Positions 10,423 through 22,014 of a DNA stretch of 64,000 bases are shown here, piece by piece. Numbering within the stretch: position 1 is the stretch's first letter; each line of letters begins with the position of its first letter. Position numbers and translations under genes: made by a program. The notes below the pieces were generated by a model. That model was given only the letters and a program-made list of their open reading frames with translations. It was not told the origin of the DNA and did not search any database. The stretch covers positions 558,001 to 622,000 of the forward strand of contig JAMXSV010000028.1 in NCBI GenBank assembly GCA_027559495.1, in the 5' to 3' direction. This DNA is from Aurifilum marmelostoma. Lineage: Eukaryota; Ascomycota; Sordariomycetes; Diaporthales; Cryphonectriaceae.

Positions 10423-13400
10423 GCAGGGGGACATGACCCAGGCCCAATCAGCCCACGTCTTGTAGCAGAACGTCTTAGCAGCCAGCCTGTGTCGACCTAC
10501 ACATATGGGTCCTCCGTGGCCAGAAAAGAATAGAGCTGAGGGAGGTCGAGGTTCCATATGCTGGAGCCGTGCCTTGCTAGCTCGTGGCCTGGGGGGGGGA
10601 GGCGCGGTACTTAGGGAGTGGGGTACGGCCGCGCGTGGACGTGTGCATAGTACATACAAGTGTACATGTCAGCAGCAGGTGAGGTGAGTGAGGAGAGCAG
10701 TGGCAGAGATAGACAGAGAGAGCGCGAGAGAGTCCGGATGAGGCTCAGCCTGCGACAGGAAAAGAAAGTCACACCCCGTCCACCCACCCAACCCACCCAC
10801 CACGCTGTCAGTGCTTGTCAAGGGGGTTGGTTCGTTCGTCCGTCCGGCTCGCCCATCCCGAGATTGCTTTAGTGCGAATGCAGTCAAGTCAAGTATTCAT
10901 TCATGGTAACGGGCAGCCTGGGCATCGATCGAGGGATCGCGCCTTGTGTGTGTGTGTGTGTATGTGTGTGCGCGCTTGCCGTGTTGGTGGGCTCCATCCA
11001 GTCCGGCTGATGGGGGTGAGGGGAGGGGAGGGGAGGGGGGCAGTTTTCCCATGCACGACTTGGATTCGATTCGACACAGGCAAATGGCCCACGAGTCACC
11101 GCACCGGTGAGCGGCAAAGCATAGCTAGCAAGGGGGCCCACCAAACACTGGGCACACCTGAGCACACCGTGTGTATGTGCTTGCTTCGTCGGTTCTCTGG
11201 GTGACGACGACGGCTGGTTGGCGAGACGCGATCCTCGTCGTCCTCTTTACCGCCTTGCATTTCGTCATATACAATCGTCTGGTGGGGCACACGCACGCGC
11301 GCGCACACACACAGACATACTATGTACACACTCTCTCTCTCCCCCTCTCTCCATCCTCACGGCAAGGGACAATTGTTTCTAGATGGGACACACAAGGACC
11401 GAGGAAGAGATGTTCGTCCAGGCTGGATGCAGGGAGGCCACAAGTCCCAAGTCCAGTCCAGCCCAGCCCATCAGTACAGCAACAAAGAGAGGACGAGAAG
11501 AAAGAGAAAGAAAGAAAAAAGGACGAGGGGCCCTCGAACCCTGGCATCCTTGGCACCAAGCTACTGTAGAACGAATGAACCACCAGCAGATCCAATCTCG
11601 CCATCCCTGCCGCCATCCCGAAAACTAACCTCACTTCATCTTTCCTGTCACATCGCTTCGCCCAGAAACGGTACGAGACACCAAACAAGAGGGAACCAGT
11701 AGGGGAGGGGCAAAAAGAGAAAGAGAAAAGGAAAGAAGGTCCTAGGCAGCCCTACTCTTTGCTTTTTTTCGAGAGAACAAAAAAAGAAAATGAAAAAAAC
11801 TTCTTATTCGCTCCCGGATCGACGGCCGAGGGGTCGCGAATCTCGCTGATTTATATGATTGGTCGATCATCATTTCCTTGCAAGATGAATGGCTCCAACA
11901 AAAAGAAAAAAAAGAATAAAAATCAAAAGAAAAAGAAATCACGACTTCTCGATGGACTCGAGCCTGATTGAGAGGCCGCCACTGGCGTCACTTTTCCTTG
12001 ACATCAGAGGCTGGACCTTCAGGAGGGGAGGGGAACAGGCGACGTCTCTGATTCAGGTCATATGAAAAGGAGGGGGAGGGGGGGAGGAGGGGGGAGCATC
12101 TTGCAAAAGAGATTGTCTGTCGGTTTAGAGGACAGACCTGCGTGGGCACCCGAGTCGTCAAACGGCGCAATTAGCACGCTTTACATCCAAGCAGGTCCAG
12201 CAGCAGCAGCAACAACAGAAGGAGGACGAGGAGGAGGGCCCGGATCAGCGACCTAGTCCACAGCCCAAGAACGCCGTCGAGAGACATTTCGGCTGATCGA
12301 CCTCTCTTGCTACAAGCACTGCAGCAGGGTGTGGTACGTCACTCCTGCCCCCCCCCCCTCGCGGCCGCTCTCTTTCGCCTCGAGAGACGGTTTTTCCCAA
12401 GTAGAGAATCAGATCTTTCTCGACCATCTACTCTCTATGGGCCGTCGAGAACTTTTTTTCTTTTTCTTTCTTTTTGAAGCTACTATGGTGGTGCTTTTCA
12501 AGACCCCGCCCGCCACCAGCATGTCTCAGCCGCGACAGCAACATGGCGGAGAAGAAGTCAAGGGACAAATACCAAGTAAGTCTAAAATACTGACCACCGT
12601 TTTCTGTGTGTGAGAGCAAGAGAGCCTGTTGCCCTTGGGGACTGAGACACCATGAGCACCTCTTGTCTGCTGCATGAGTCTTTCCTCCGATGCGTTGCGC
12701 ACAACAAGCGGCCACCACCACCAGAGCAGCCAATGGATATCCATCAGAAGCGAGGGGGGCTTCCAAGGCTCACCAAAGTGTCACACTGCATTGCCTGGCC
12801 TCTCCATGTGTTGTTGTACACGCCACAGGTCAGTCATGTCACAAGCTGTGACTCGGTCGGCGCTGCGAGCGAAGGGAGCACAACCTACTGCGCCGCCCGC
12901 CCCCTGCTGTCTAGGCTCGAGATGGGTCTCTCTTTTCTCTTTTTTTTTTTTTTTTTTCGGCGCGCAATGAGAGGATCATGTCATCCGGGCGCGGGTTCTG
13001 GGCCAACACCCCCTCCCCGCCCTTCTCGCCATTTCCCTCCCTACCTACGAGACATGTTCCACCCGCAGGCGGGAGGGCCGCGGATCTCTTTGCTTTTGCC
13101 AAACATGGCCATGGGGCCTAGCGGGACCTAGTTAGTACAGGTAAGGGAAGGGAATAGGGACCCTTCATCGTCTAGTCCATGCTCCTCAGATCCTCTGCTC
13201 CCCTCCATGAATACCCGTCGGTACTTTTGGTCCTCTTTCTTTTGGAAGGAACCATCTTGAGCAACTTACAGTGGCAGCTTCTTGCTGGAACGGGGGTTCA
13301 TACACTCTGGGCATCAAGAGGTGGATCATACACTTCACAGCTCAAATACAGCCTGATTATGTCAATATCCCGAGATCACGAGGCTGACCTGACCTGGTCT

Positions 13401-14989
13401 TTTTTGGTTGTTTTTTTTTTTTTAAAAAAAAAATAATTTACGGAGGACAAACTGTTATAGCCCAAGCCACTCTCGCTTGTGCATCTCGCCAGATGGCGCC
13501 GCCAAAAGTTCGGGGCCACAATGCAACCCAGGATCTATTCATCCTACTCGATCTCGGCCCCTCGACGGGGAGGGGCTCCCCCCCCTGCCCACAGTTCGGG
13601 AGCAACTTCCCCCTCCCCTTCCGCTCATGCTGCTCTTGTTTTTTTCATTCAAGCGATGGAAACTTTTCTCTTATTTTTGAGTAGCTCTGGAACAGCTAGC
13701 CTGCCGCTTCTCTTTTTCGCAACGACGACGGTGTTCCTCCCTGTGACACTCCCAATCCCGCCGTGGGGCACCCCAAAAAAAAAAACATCATTCGGCGGGA
13801 CAGACAAGGACCTTTCGTTTCTTCCGCCTTCTCACTCTTGTGGCCACTCGGCTGATTTCCCATGTTCCCTATCCCAGTGTGTGCTGTAGAGTTCCCCACT
13901 GTTACATGGTAGATACCTGAATCGAGTCTAGTATCATGACCAAAAGCAGTCTGCTTGCTTAGGTGCAGGGACGTTGTCGATATCACTGTCTCTCGTTGAT
14001 CCTTCTTTTTTTAATGATCTTCCCCTCAGCTGCTTGTTTTCTTTTATGTGATGTATCGATATGACAGATCTCTATATTGAGTTCAAGCAAAAGAAAAAAA
14101 AGAAAAGGAAAGACGAATGAAAAAATGAAGAAAATAAATGTCCTCGACGTCACGACATCATCCATCCCCCCCCCCCCCCCCACCAGATCTTTCCTCTATC
14201 TGTCCTGATGCTAACCTAACTGATGTCTCACCGCGGCCCTCCCCCCCCAAAACAAACCCATCCACCCAACGTCTCTTTGTGTTTTTCCTTTTCTTTTTCT
14301 TCTTTCGCCTCCCATGTCTCTCACGGGAGATCCACTCCCGCCCATCCCTCCTTGCGTGCCTAGCTCTCTGAATCTCGGCACGGCTCAGGGCAGACGCCTG
14401 CCGCACCACCCCCGGCATGGCGGAGGGGCGGCAGGGGGGGAGGAGAGCCGTGTGGCGGTCCAGGCAAGAGGGCAGACCGGCTCAATAGCTTATCTTTTGG
14501 GAGGAAGAAGAATGGGCTCCTCTGTTCTTTTCGTATTTTCATTTTGTCCGCTTTCTTTTCTCCCCCCTTCTTTTGTGGGAATAGCGCAGTTGGATAATGG
14601 TGGATATTTCTTCTATTTGCCTAGACGTGCGTTCCTTGATTTCACACCGACCTAGCGCGGTGGTATTGCTCCGGCTACGACTGGTCGATAGGCAGGATAC
14701 ATGATGACATTCTGAAGGCCAGACACTTTTGATACTCGCTGGCTTCCACGTTGTGTATCCCGCTGTCCACTTTGGCATGAGACATCATGTATGTAGCCTC
14801 TATATGATAGACACGTCTGCAGACAAGTCAGTTTGTCTACACTGGCAATCCAGCATCATACACACTGACCATCAACACATGATCCTCGTTGCCTTGCCTC
14901 ATAGTGATCCACTGCCAACCAGGCCGGGACATGGGCAGCCTGGCAGGTGGCGGAACCGTTTTTCCAGACCCCATCTCTCTCCCCCTCGT

Positions 14990-16298
14990 CTACAGCTTCA
15001 GGCTGCTCACGTCCGGCTCGTCCTCCCCAAAGAGCTTGAGGAAGGCAATGTGGACCTCGTCCGTGAGGTCGCTCGCCTGGAGGCTGCGGCCCTTCTTCTC
15101 AAAGGCCTGGTGAGAAGATGCCTGTCGTTGTCGCCAAGAAATATTCATGTCAGCTTCGTGTTGTCCCGCCATGGCCTCGTAGGTAAGCAAGAGAGTAGAA
15201 AAGAAAACACATCAGAACTCACCCTCGTGATAGCACACCCTCCAAATGCCGCAAGCTGCACCAGCTCTCCCTCTTTAAGCCTGCTGCCGTGATCCCACAG
15301 CCCGTCCAGATACGCCTGCCTCCACCCCAGAAAGGTCGCCACCGATCCCGTCAGCGTGTCTCCCTGCCCGCCGCTCCTCTTCTTCCCACCCTCGAGATCC
15401 ACGACAAGCGTCGTCTTGCCGTCGCTGATAAAGTCGTGAAACCCCTTCTGCACGACCGTCACGCCGCCCAGAGCGCGCGCCAGGGCCTGAACCTTTGCCG
15501 TCTCCTCCTTGTTTCCCTTGACCTCCTCCTCGATCCCCAGCGCCTTGCACAGCCTGCCAAACTCCACCACATTGGGCGTCAGCACAGCCAGCTTGTACCC
15601 CTTGACGATCTCGGGCCGCGTCTGCACGACGAGCAGCGCGTCCGCGTCCAACACCACGGGCGTGTTCTTGTCCCGTGCCGCGCTGATGACTTTGGCCACG
15701 GTATCCTGCATCAGCGGGTCGCGGCCCAAGCCAGGCCCCACGACGAGCACGTGGAGCCGGGCGAGCATGTCTATGATGGGAGAGGCGACGGCGTCTGCTG
15801 AGTCCGTAGTGGAGGACTCATTGGACGTGTTGGGCGAAGGGGATTGTCGCATGAGGGGATGAACCATGAGGTTAGGGGAGTAGGTCTTGATGACGGAGGC
15901 GGCGCCGGGAGTACAGATGACGTGGGACTACGGAGAGATGGAAGAAGAACACGATTAGCTTTCGATGATTTATTGGAAAGAGGTTGAAGCAGATTTGCGT
16001 AAACGCACCATATCGCATCCCAATCTTGCACTCGCCATGGCCGAAAAGTATGGCGCGCCCGTGTAGTCTTCGCTACCACCAATGACTCCTATACGCCCAT
16101 GTTGTCCTATACCATGGCCCAACGCGTCAGCACACTATATCCATCTCTCGGACAGCCCGGGCCTGGCCATGAAAGAGCCCTTCTTCAGGCTCTCTTGGGT
16201 GTGGGCGGACCTTTGTGGAACTTGTCCAGCATGGGCGGCACCAGCTGGCGCACGCGGCTCAGGAGCTCCTTGGTAGCCGGAGACATGTCTGATGCCAT
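14990..16298 (-). CDS. ATP-dependent (S)-NAD(P)H-hydrate dehydratase, four exons, 340 aa
   Basis: Repairs the damaged cofactors NADHX and NADPHX back to NADH and NADPH using ATP; it is the eukaryotic relative of the YjeF C-terminal (CARKD) domain. Exons on the minus strand are 16211-16298, 16009-16106, 15223-15927 and 14990-15121; all introns are GT-AG and the phases join without error to 1023 coding bases. The spliced start is MASDMSPATKELLSRVRQLV, then the nucleotide-binding HGRIGVIGGSEDYTGAPYF, the LVVGPGLGRD motif, LDADAL, and the ribokinase-type signature GGQGDTLTG with the catalytic Asp, ending EKKGRSLQASDLTDEVH. The start is the first ATG in frame with the conserved domain and no targeting peptide is evident, so the product is probably cytosolic, though a mitochondrial form from an alternative start is possible. 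It lies in tandem upstream of nothing related; atp1 follows on the same strand about 0.8 kb away. Confidence 0.93.
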
Positions 16299-17094
16299 TT
16301 GAAAAAGGATCGCGCCTCCCAGGCTGTGCGTGACCGAAGGTTGTCTGCACGCTTCAACCTCCCTCGGGCAGTTCTCTGAGGGGCGTGTACCGAAGCGCGG
16401 GATCTCCTGCAGAAGCTTGTGTGTGTGGGAATGCAGTTGACTCCGTAATAGTGGTATGTATTGATAGGCGATACCTTCGAGAGCTGCGTGATTAGGATGT
16501 GAAGATTGAAGAAGAGAGCAGGTATGTGTGGTGGAGGGAGAGACTCGATGACGATGGACGTCGAGTTTCTCTGATTTGTGTCAATGGTTGCGTTAGGCTT
16601 GTGGTGGACCGAGATGATGTCACGTCTACGGCATTCTGAGCGAGGAGCGAGCTACGTGCTGCCCTCACCATACCTTACATAATGACCACCAATTGGCCCG
16701 GAATATGAACCTCAAGGTATGATGAAAGTTCCTAGGGGTAAATAATGATATTCCTTGGGGGTGAGGAAACAGAATTGCACGGGGTCAAGGTAATAATGCT
16801 GGAGATGAATGCCTTTGCGGACAAAAGAAATCGAGTGCTAGTTTGGTTGACGACTCTATTTTTACAATGGTGCAACCGACATCACCCTCTCACTCATGCC
16901 ATCTTTCAGTCACCGGCACCGCGATCATGAAAGCCTCCCCCTCCCTGTCTGTGTCTCTCTCTCTAAGTTGGGAAACGAACTACACGCAGTATAGACGCCT
17001 TTTTTGTGTGTCTCTCTCCACATGCCCCCTAAGATCGCCCCTCCTCAGAAATAGTTTTTTCCCACCCGGTCATCCAAGATTATATAGAAACCAT
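16299..17094. other. Intergenic between the NADHX dehydratase start and the atp1 3' end
   Basis: Presumably the dehydratase promoter and the atp1 3' UTR. No other gene or repeat was seen apart from pyrimidine-rich stretches near 16940-17030. Confidence 0.5.
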
Positions 17095-19831
17095 CTAGGA
17101 GGTGAAGCTCTTGGTGAAGCTGGTGATGACATCCTTCAGCTTGGCCTCGAGCTCCTTGCTGAGTGCACCCTCCTTATCGATGGTGGCCATCAGCTCGGAC
17201 TCGTTGGTCTTCAGGTGGGACAGGAAGTCAGCCTCCCACTGGAGGATCTTGGAGACGGGAACGGGGTCGAGGTAACCGTTGACACCGGCGAAGATGAGAG
17301 GCACCATCTCGTTGACGGCCATGGGGGAGTACTGCTTCTGCTTGAGGAGCTCGGTCAACTGCAGAGAGAGAAATTCATTGTGATCAGCTACATGCTCGAG
17401 TATAGGTCATCAGAGGTAGGAGGAATAAGACATGACGGCGTCTCGGGGGTTTTGATAATACTTACACGCTCACCACGGTTCAGGGTCTGCTTGGTAGCGG
17501 CATCCAGATCGGAACCGAACTGGGCAAAGGCGGCGACCTCACGGTACTGGGCCAAGAAGAGCTTCAGGGAACCAGCGACCTGCTTCATGGCCTTGAGCTG
17601 GGCGGCGGAGCCGACACGAGACACGGACAGACCGACGTTGATGGCAGGACGGACACCCTTGTAGAACAGTTCAGCCTCGAGGAAGATCTGACCGTCGGTG
17701 ATAGAAATGACGTTGGTGGGAATGTAGGCAGACACATCACCGCCCTGGGTCTCAATGACAGGCAGGGCGGTCATGGAACCACCACCGTGCTTGTCGTTCA
17801 TCTTGGCGGCACGCTCGAGCAGACGAGAGTGCAGGTAGAAGACGTCACCGGGGTAGGCCTCACGTCCGGGAGGACGACGCAGCAGCAGGGACATCTGACG
17901 GTAGGCTACGGCCTGCTTGGACAGATCGTCGTAGATCACCAGCGAATGCTTGCCATTGTCTCTGAAGTATTCACCGACAGCCGAGCCTGGTAAAAACGCA
18001 TTAGCATTGTTGAAACGTATCGAAAAGTTTTCATAAAGTTTTCGAAAAGTTTTGAACTATACTGAAAGTTGCTGCAAGAAATCGTAACTCGGTGGGGATG
18101 GGGTGCAAGAGTGGGTGGAGATCATGAAAGTGCACTCTGGACTTGGCAGGTACGAAGATGAAAAGGAAGGAGCTTACCCGTGAACGGAGCCAGATACTGG
18201 AGGGGAGCGGCCTCGGAGGCGGTGGCGGCAACGACGATGGAGTACTTCATGGCGTCGTTCTCCTCCAGAGTCTTGACAAGCTGGGCAACAGTGGATCGCT
18301 TCTGGCCGACGGCGACGTAGACGCAGTACAGCTTCTTGGTCTCGTCGCTAGTGGCGTTCCACCGCTTCTGGTTGAGCATGGCATCCAGAGCGACGGCGGT
18401 CTTTCCGGTCTGACGGTCGCCGATAATCAGCTCACGCTGGCCACGGCCGATGGGAACCATAGCATCGATGGACTTGAGGCCGGTCTGCACGGGCTGGTTG
18501 ACAGAGCGACGGGGCAGAATGCCAGGCGCCTTGAGCTGAGCACGGCGCTTCTCCTTGGCGTTCAGAGGGCCCTTGCCGTCAATGGGGTTGCCGAGAGCGT
18601 CGATGACACGGCCGAGCAGCTCAGGGCCGACGGGGACATCGACCTTGGAGGGTGAGGATGGTCAGTTCAGCTGTCCAAAGCAAGGCGATTGCGTCGCGAG
18701 AGTCAATACTCACAATCTCTCCGGTACGCTTGACGGTCTCGCCCTCCTTGACAAGACGATCGGAACCGAACAGCACGACACCGACCTGGCCGGCCTCGAG
18801 GTTCATGCACATGCCCTTGACGCCAGAGGCGAACCTAAATAGTGATACGTGTTAGTCACCGATCTCCGCCGCGCGCATTGGGTTCAGAATTGAAGGGTTG
18901 ATAGATAGACTTACTCGACCAGCTCCTCGGCCTGGACGTTGGCCATACCGTGCACACGGGCGATACCATCACTGTTAGGCTAGCTGTCAGCCATATTCGT
19001 CCACCATCCATCGACGCGACCTCGATGCTCGCATCTTTCACGCGGCCAGCAGCACCATCATCATCATCAACAACAACAATAGCCATCATCACCATGATGG
19101 GCCTGCTGGCCAGTGGAGATGTGTTCGACGGCGACGGGGAGTGCCTGGCGCTCGCTTGTTTGAACGTACCCGACAGACAGGACACGGCCAGTCTCGGCGA
19201 GGTTGGACTCCTCCTGCACACCACGGATGCGCTGCTCGAGGATGGAGGAGACCTCAGTGGGGGTAGCCTTCTCGGCATAGGTGCGAGCTTGTATCGAGGC
19301 GACGGCGGGAGCAGCGGACCGAACCTGTATCCGACGAGGGAAGGAAAGGAGGTACGTCAGCATTGTTGCAAAACCAATTTTGATTGATGTAGTGATGCGG
19401 CGACGGCGTGGTGTGTCTCGGTTGTGTCCCTAGATGCTCATTCCACCTCCCCAACCAGAACCCGTCCAGGCCAACCACCCCGGTCGGATCGAAAACAGCT
19501 CCAGCTCGGCAGGCCGGAAAACCTCGCACGCCCCCATGGAGCTCGGGCAGGTACCTCGCGCACAAGCCAGGCGGGCGCGCGTGGCCTCAATTGAGCTCGG
19601 CCATGTCTCCAGCAGCTTCTCGGGGCGACCTGGGGGTGGTTTTCGATGGGATTGAGGTCGGGTCGGCGTGGTGGAAAATAAGTGTGGTGTGTGGGTGGGT
19701 GTAGGTGTGTGGGTGGTGATGTCGTCAAAGCCCTCTCTTCTCCCCGGATCAAAACTTACGGCAGCGACTCTGCTCGAGGCAGAGAGGGCACCGGCGGCGC
19801 GCGTGCTCTGGCGGAGGGCGTTTCGGAACAT
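17095..19831 (-). CDS. atp1: Mitochondrial F1Fo-ATP synthase subunit alpha, seven exons, 551 aa
   Basis: Alpha subunit of the F1 head; it binds nucleotide at the non-catalytic sites and alternates with beta. Exons on the minus strand: 19760-19831, 19170-19324, 18915-18971, 18714-18834, 18178-18643, 17466-17986 and 17095-17358. Phases join exactly to 1656 bases, the usual fungal length. The first exon and the start of exon 2 give an Arg/Ser/Ala-rich targeting peptide (MFRNALRQSTRAAGALS). Diagnostic sequence includes LEQRIRGVQEESNLAETGRVLSVGDGIARVHG, here split over exons 2 and 3, the Walker A GDRQTGKTA at about residues 209-217, the signature PAINVGLSVSRVGSAAQ, and a C-terminus ending ITSFTKSFTS. 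The 57-nt third exon and the 435-nt first intron are notable. Identity is certain; intron borders were read by eye and agree with the family. Confidence 0.97.
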
Positions 19832-20781
19832 ATTGATGGGGGTTCTCTATGTGCCTAGAGAGAAAAGGAAAACAATTGCAATTGCCTTGCAACTGTGTGG
19901 AGAGGAGATTCGATGGGCAAGGAAAAGCGGTTGCGTGGTTTAGGAAGGGGACCTTGGAACGAGGACGAGAGCAAAAACTGCGCTGGCCCGCTTCAGCGAA
20001 AGTGGCCACGGCAGGGCAAAGGTCCTTTCCTCGGGGGCATGGGGCCCAGAGGCTAGCGGTGGGGTGGGGCCTTTCTGCCTTGGTATGAGCCAATCAGGTC
20101 GCACCATAAGCTGGCCTCCGAGTTAGCCCGAGGAGGAGCACGGACCAACCTCTCAATATTTCTCTTTCAACCACCACCCAAAAACATTAATGCCGTCTGC
20201 TATTTCTTGTCTGAATCACCGAAGCATCATCATGCCTATCATACTCTTCACGTGCCTGGATCGTGATACTTATGATTTCAATTGATTAGTACCTTTGTGT
20301 ACTGCATTGAGACCCTCCAAATACGTGAGGTCAAGGTCTCAAGCAGACAGATAAGGCAGTGGCTCTTTTTCCTGGGCACCTAGAAATTCCATCAAGCCAT
20401 TGATCTATCACCGGTCCCATCTCCTGTTGTAATCTGTCATGCAATATATGAGAAAATCAAATTCAAAGGATCATCTCGATTTATCCTATTCTGTCCATTC
20501 GTTGGCTGGGTTTACTGCCTTGGTTCACACTTTCCTCCTTGTCTACAGTGGCTGACTGACTTGCCCACGGGTAACCATCACACACTATCATCTCGTCATG
20601 AAAACATCGTGACAAACAGTATAGGACACACAGCAGTCAAATAGAAACAATAGATCTATGTCCAGAGTCCCTTTCCCTCTCACCACTCTCCAGTGCCTTC
20701 TCCTCAACAAACAGCAGCAGCAGCAGCAGCACGCCTCCTTGAAACAACCTCCAACCACCACAACAAAGATCTCCATCAACC
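19832..20781. other. Intergenic, divergent promoter side of atp1
   Basis: Likely holds the atp1 promoter and leader, and the promoter of the doubtful small gene at 20782 on the other strand. No conserved frame was seen. Confidence 0.5.
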
Positions 20782-21156
20782 ATGGCCACCAACATAATCT
20801 ACACCCAGCCCTACACCGGCGGACCCTACTACAGCGTCCCCGTCCCCGGCACCTACCCCCCTCGCAACGTCCGCCTCCCCGTCAACGGCACCTCCATCGC
20901 CACCATACCCAACTACCACCCACATTATGCTGCTGCTGCTGCTGCTGCTGCTGCTCCTCCTACTATGAGCACCACCACGACCACCACAACGTCCTGCTAC
21001 CCGACGATGGCCCCTCCGCTGGTCTACTATCCCGGCACTGCCTCGTTCGGGTATCCTCCGCCTGGCTTCTACTATCACGCTGTAGGTCAACAAAAACACC
21101 AGCAGCCGAGAGTCCGCTGTAAAGAGACTTTACTGACCGGGGGGCGAGAGACGTAG
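20782..21156 (+). CDS. Possible small Pro/Tyr-rich orphan protein, 124 aa
   Basis: The frame opens with an ATG in a good fungal context (CAACCATGGCC). It encodes a Tyr-, Pro- and Thr-rich peptide beginning MATNIIYTQPYTGGPYYSVP, with an Ala9 tract from a GCT repeat and a Thr7 tract, then PPLVYYPGTASFGYPPPGFYYH. Spacing of Tyr and Pro is regular, as in disordered fungal proteins, and codons favour C in third positions up to about 21090. The tail after that looks less coding, so a real gene could splice there. No family is recognised. No signal peptide is visible. It might be only a repeat-driven open frame. Confidence 0.4.
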   Translation: MATNIIYTQPYTGGPYYSVPVPGTYPPRNVRLPVNGTSIATIPNYHPHYAAAAAAAAAPPTMSTTTTTTTSCYPTMAPPLVYYPGTASFGYPPPGFYYHAVGQQKHQQPRVRCKETLLTGGRET

Positions 21157-22014
21157 AGCATCATCTAGAGGTGGAATCAGATATGGCTTTGCCAGGTCGA
21201 CAGGCGGAGCAAAAGAGGAAGGGGAGGAACAGGGAGAAGGCCAGAACCCAGATTGGAGCCGACCGGTATTGTGGGATCTCATGACGGCCCATGGTGTACA
21301 GGAGGAGGGGGGAATCTGGCACTCAGATCCTTGGGGTGTCGAGAATTTCTGGTTCGAGGTCAAAAACCTTCGCTCACTCGAATTCAGTCATTATATCTTT
21401 CGGGTATTGTGTTTCGCACTCCTGGTCAATGAGTCCATCCTCCAAGAAAGATCGCCACGGATATGATTCCCTTGCCACTACAGCCTCCACCTCGGGGAAC
21501 AAGATAGGGCGCTCAAAGGTTTAAGAAACATACTTTTATTTGTAGGCTGGCCGTTACGCGGTCCAGACATATCATAAAGTCTTTTTTTCTTCATCATACC
21601 ATGAAACGCCCAGTGCCAGCAGCCTCTTAGGACTCGGTCAAGGCTCGCCAGCTGGTATCTTGCCAAGCCATCCATTCATCCATCTAGTCATCCAGAGAAG
21701 GCCGATGCAAATGCAATGCCAGATGAGTGATTATTTGAAGAAGAATGCCTGTGATTTCCTTGATTCATGATCCTGTACCAGATACCTATCCCGGCCGACC
21801 ATGCAGCGATGCTGATTGTGAATTTGAAAGAACCGACCAGACGCCTCGCCTCATTCAGTTTGGTGTTGAGAAAAACTCACAAGGTATTGCGTCCCCAGGA
21901 GAACAAATTCGAAACGAAAAAAAAAAAAAAAAAAAGAAGGGAAAAATGAACAGACAATGTTAGGTGGATTCCTCTCTCCCTTCGAAGAGGATCCATTGAT
22001 GATCGGAGGGATCC
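21157..22014. other. Intergenic between the small orphan frame and the cullin-3 3' end
   Basis: No gene supported. An A-rich stretch lies at about 21918-21948; the right part is probably the cullin-3 3' UTR. Confidence 0.5.

Larger units (their letters stand above)
9033..14989. other. Gene-free, microsatellite-rich region of about 6 kb
   Basis: No gene is supported. The first part probably includes the promoter and leader of the gene starting at 9032: a 28-base A run at 9110-9137 and a T13-A12 junction at 9158-9182. Further on are a GGT repeat (about 9326-9356), GA repeats (about 10088-10107 and 10384-10417), TG and CA repeats near 10945 and 11290, short T runs, and a C run of about 14 near 14167-14181. 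Open frames here are short, low-complexity and present on both strands at once. Confidence 0.55.

Noticed and set aside
10180..10659. A 159-codon minus-strand open frame with an SL repeat
   Set aside because: Driven by the GA/CT microsatellite, which stays open in all frames.
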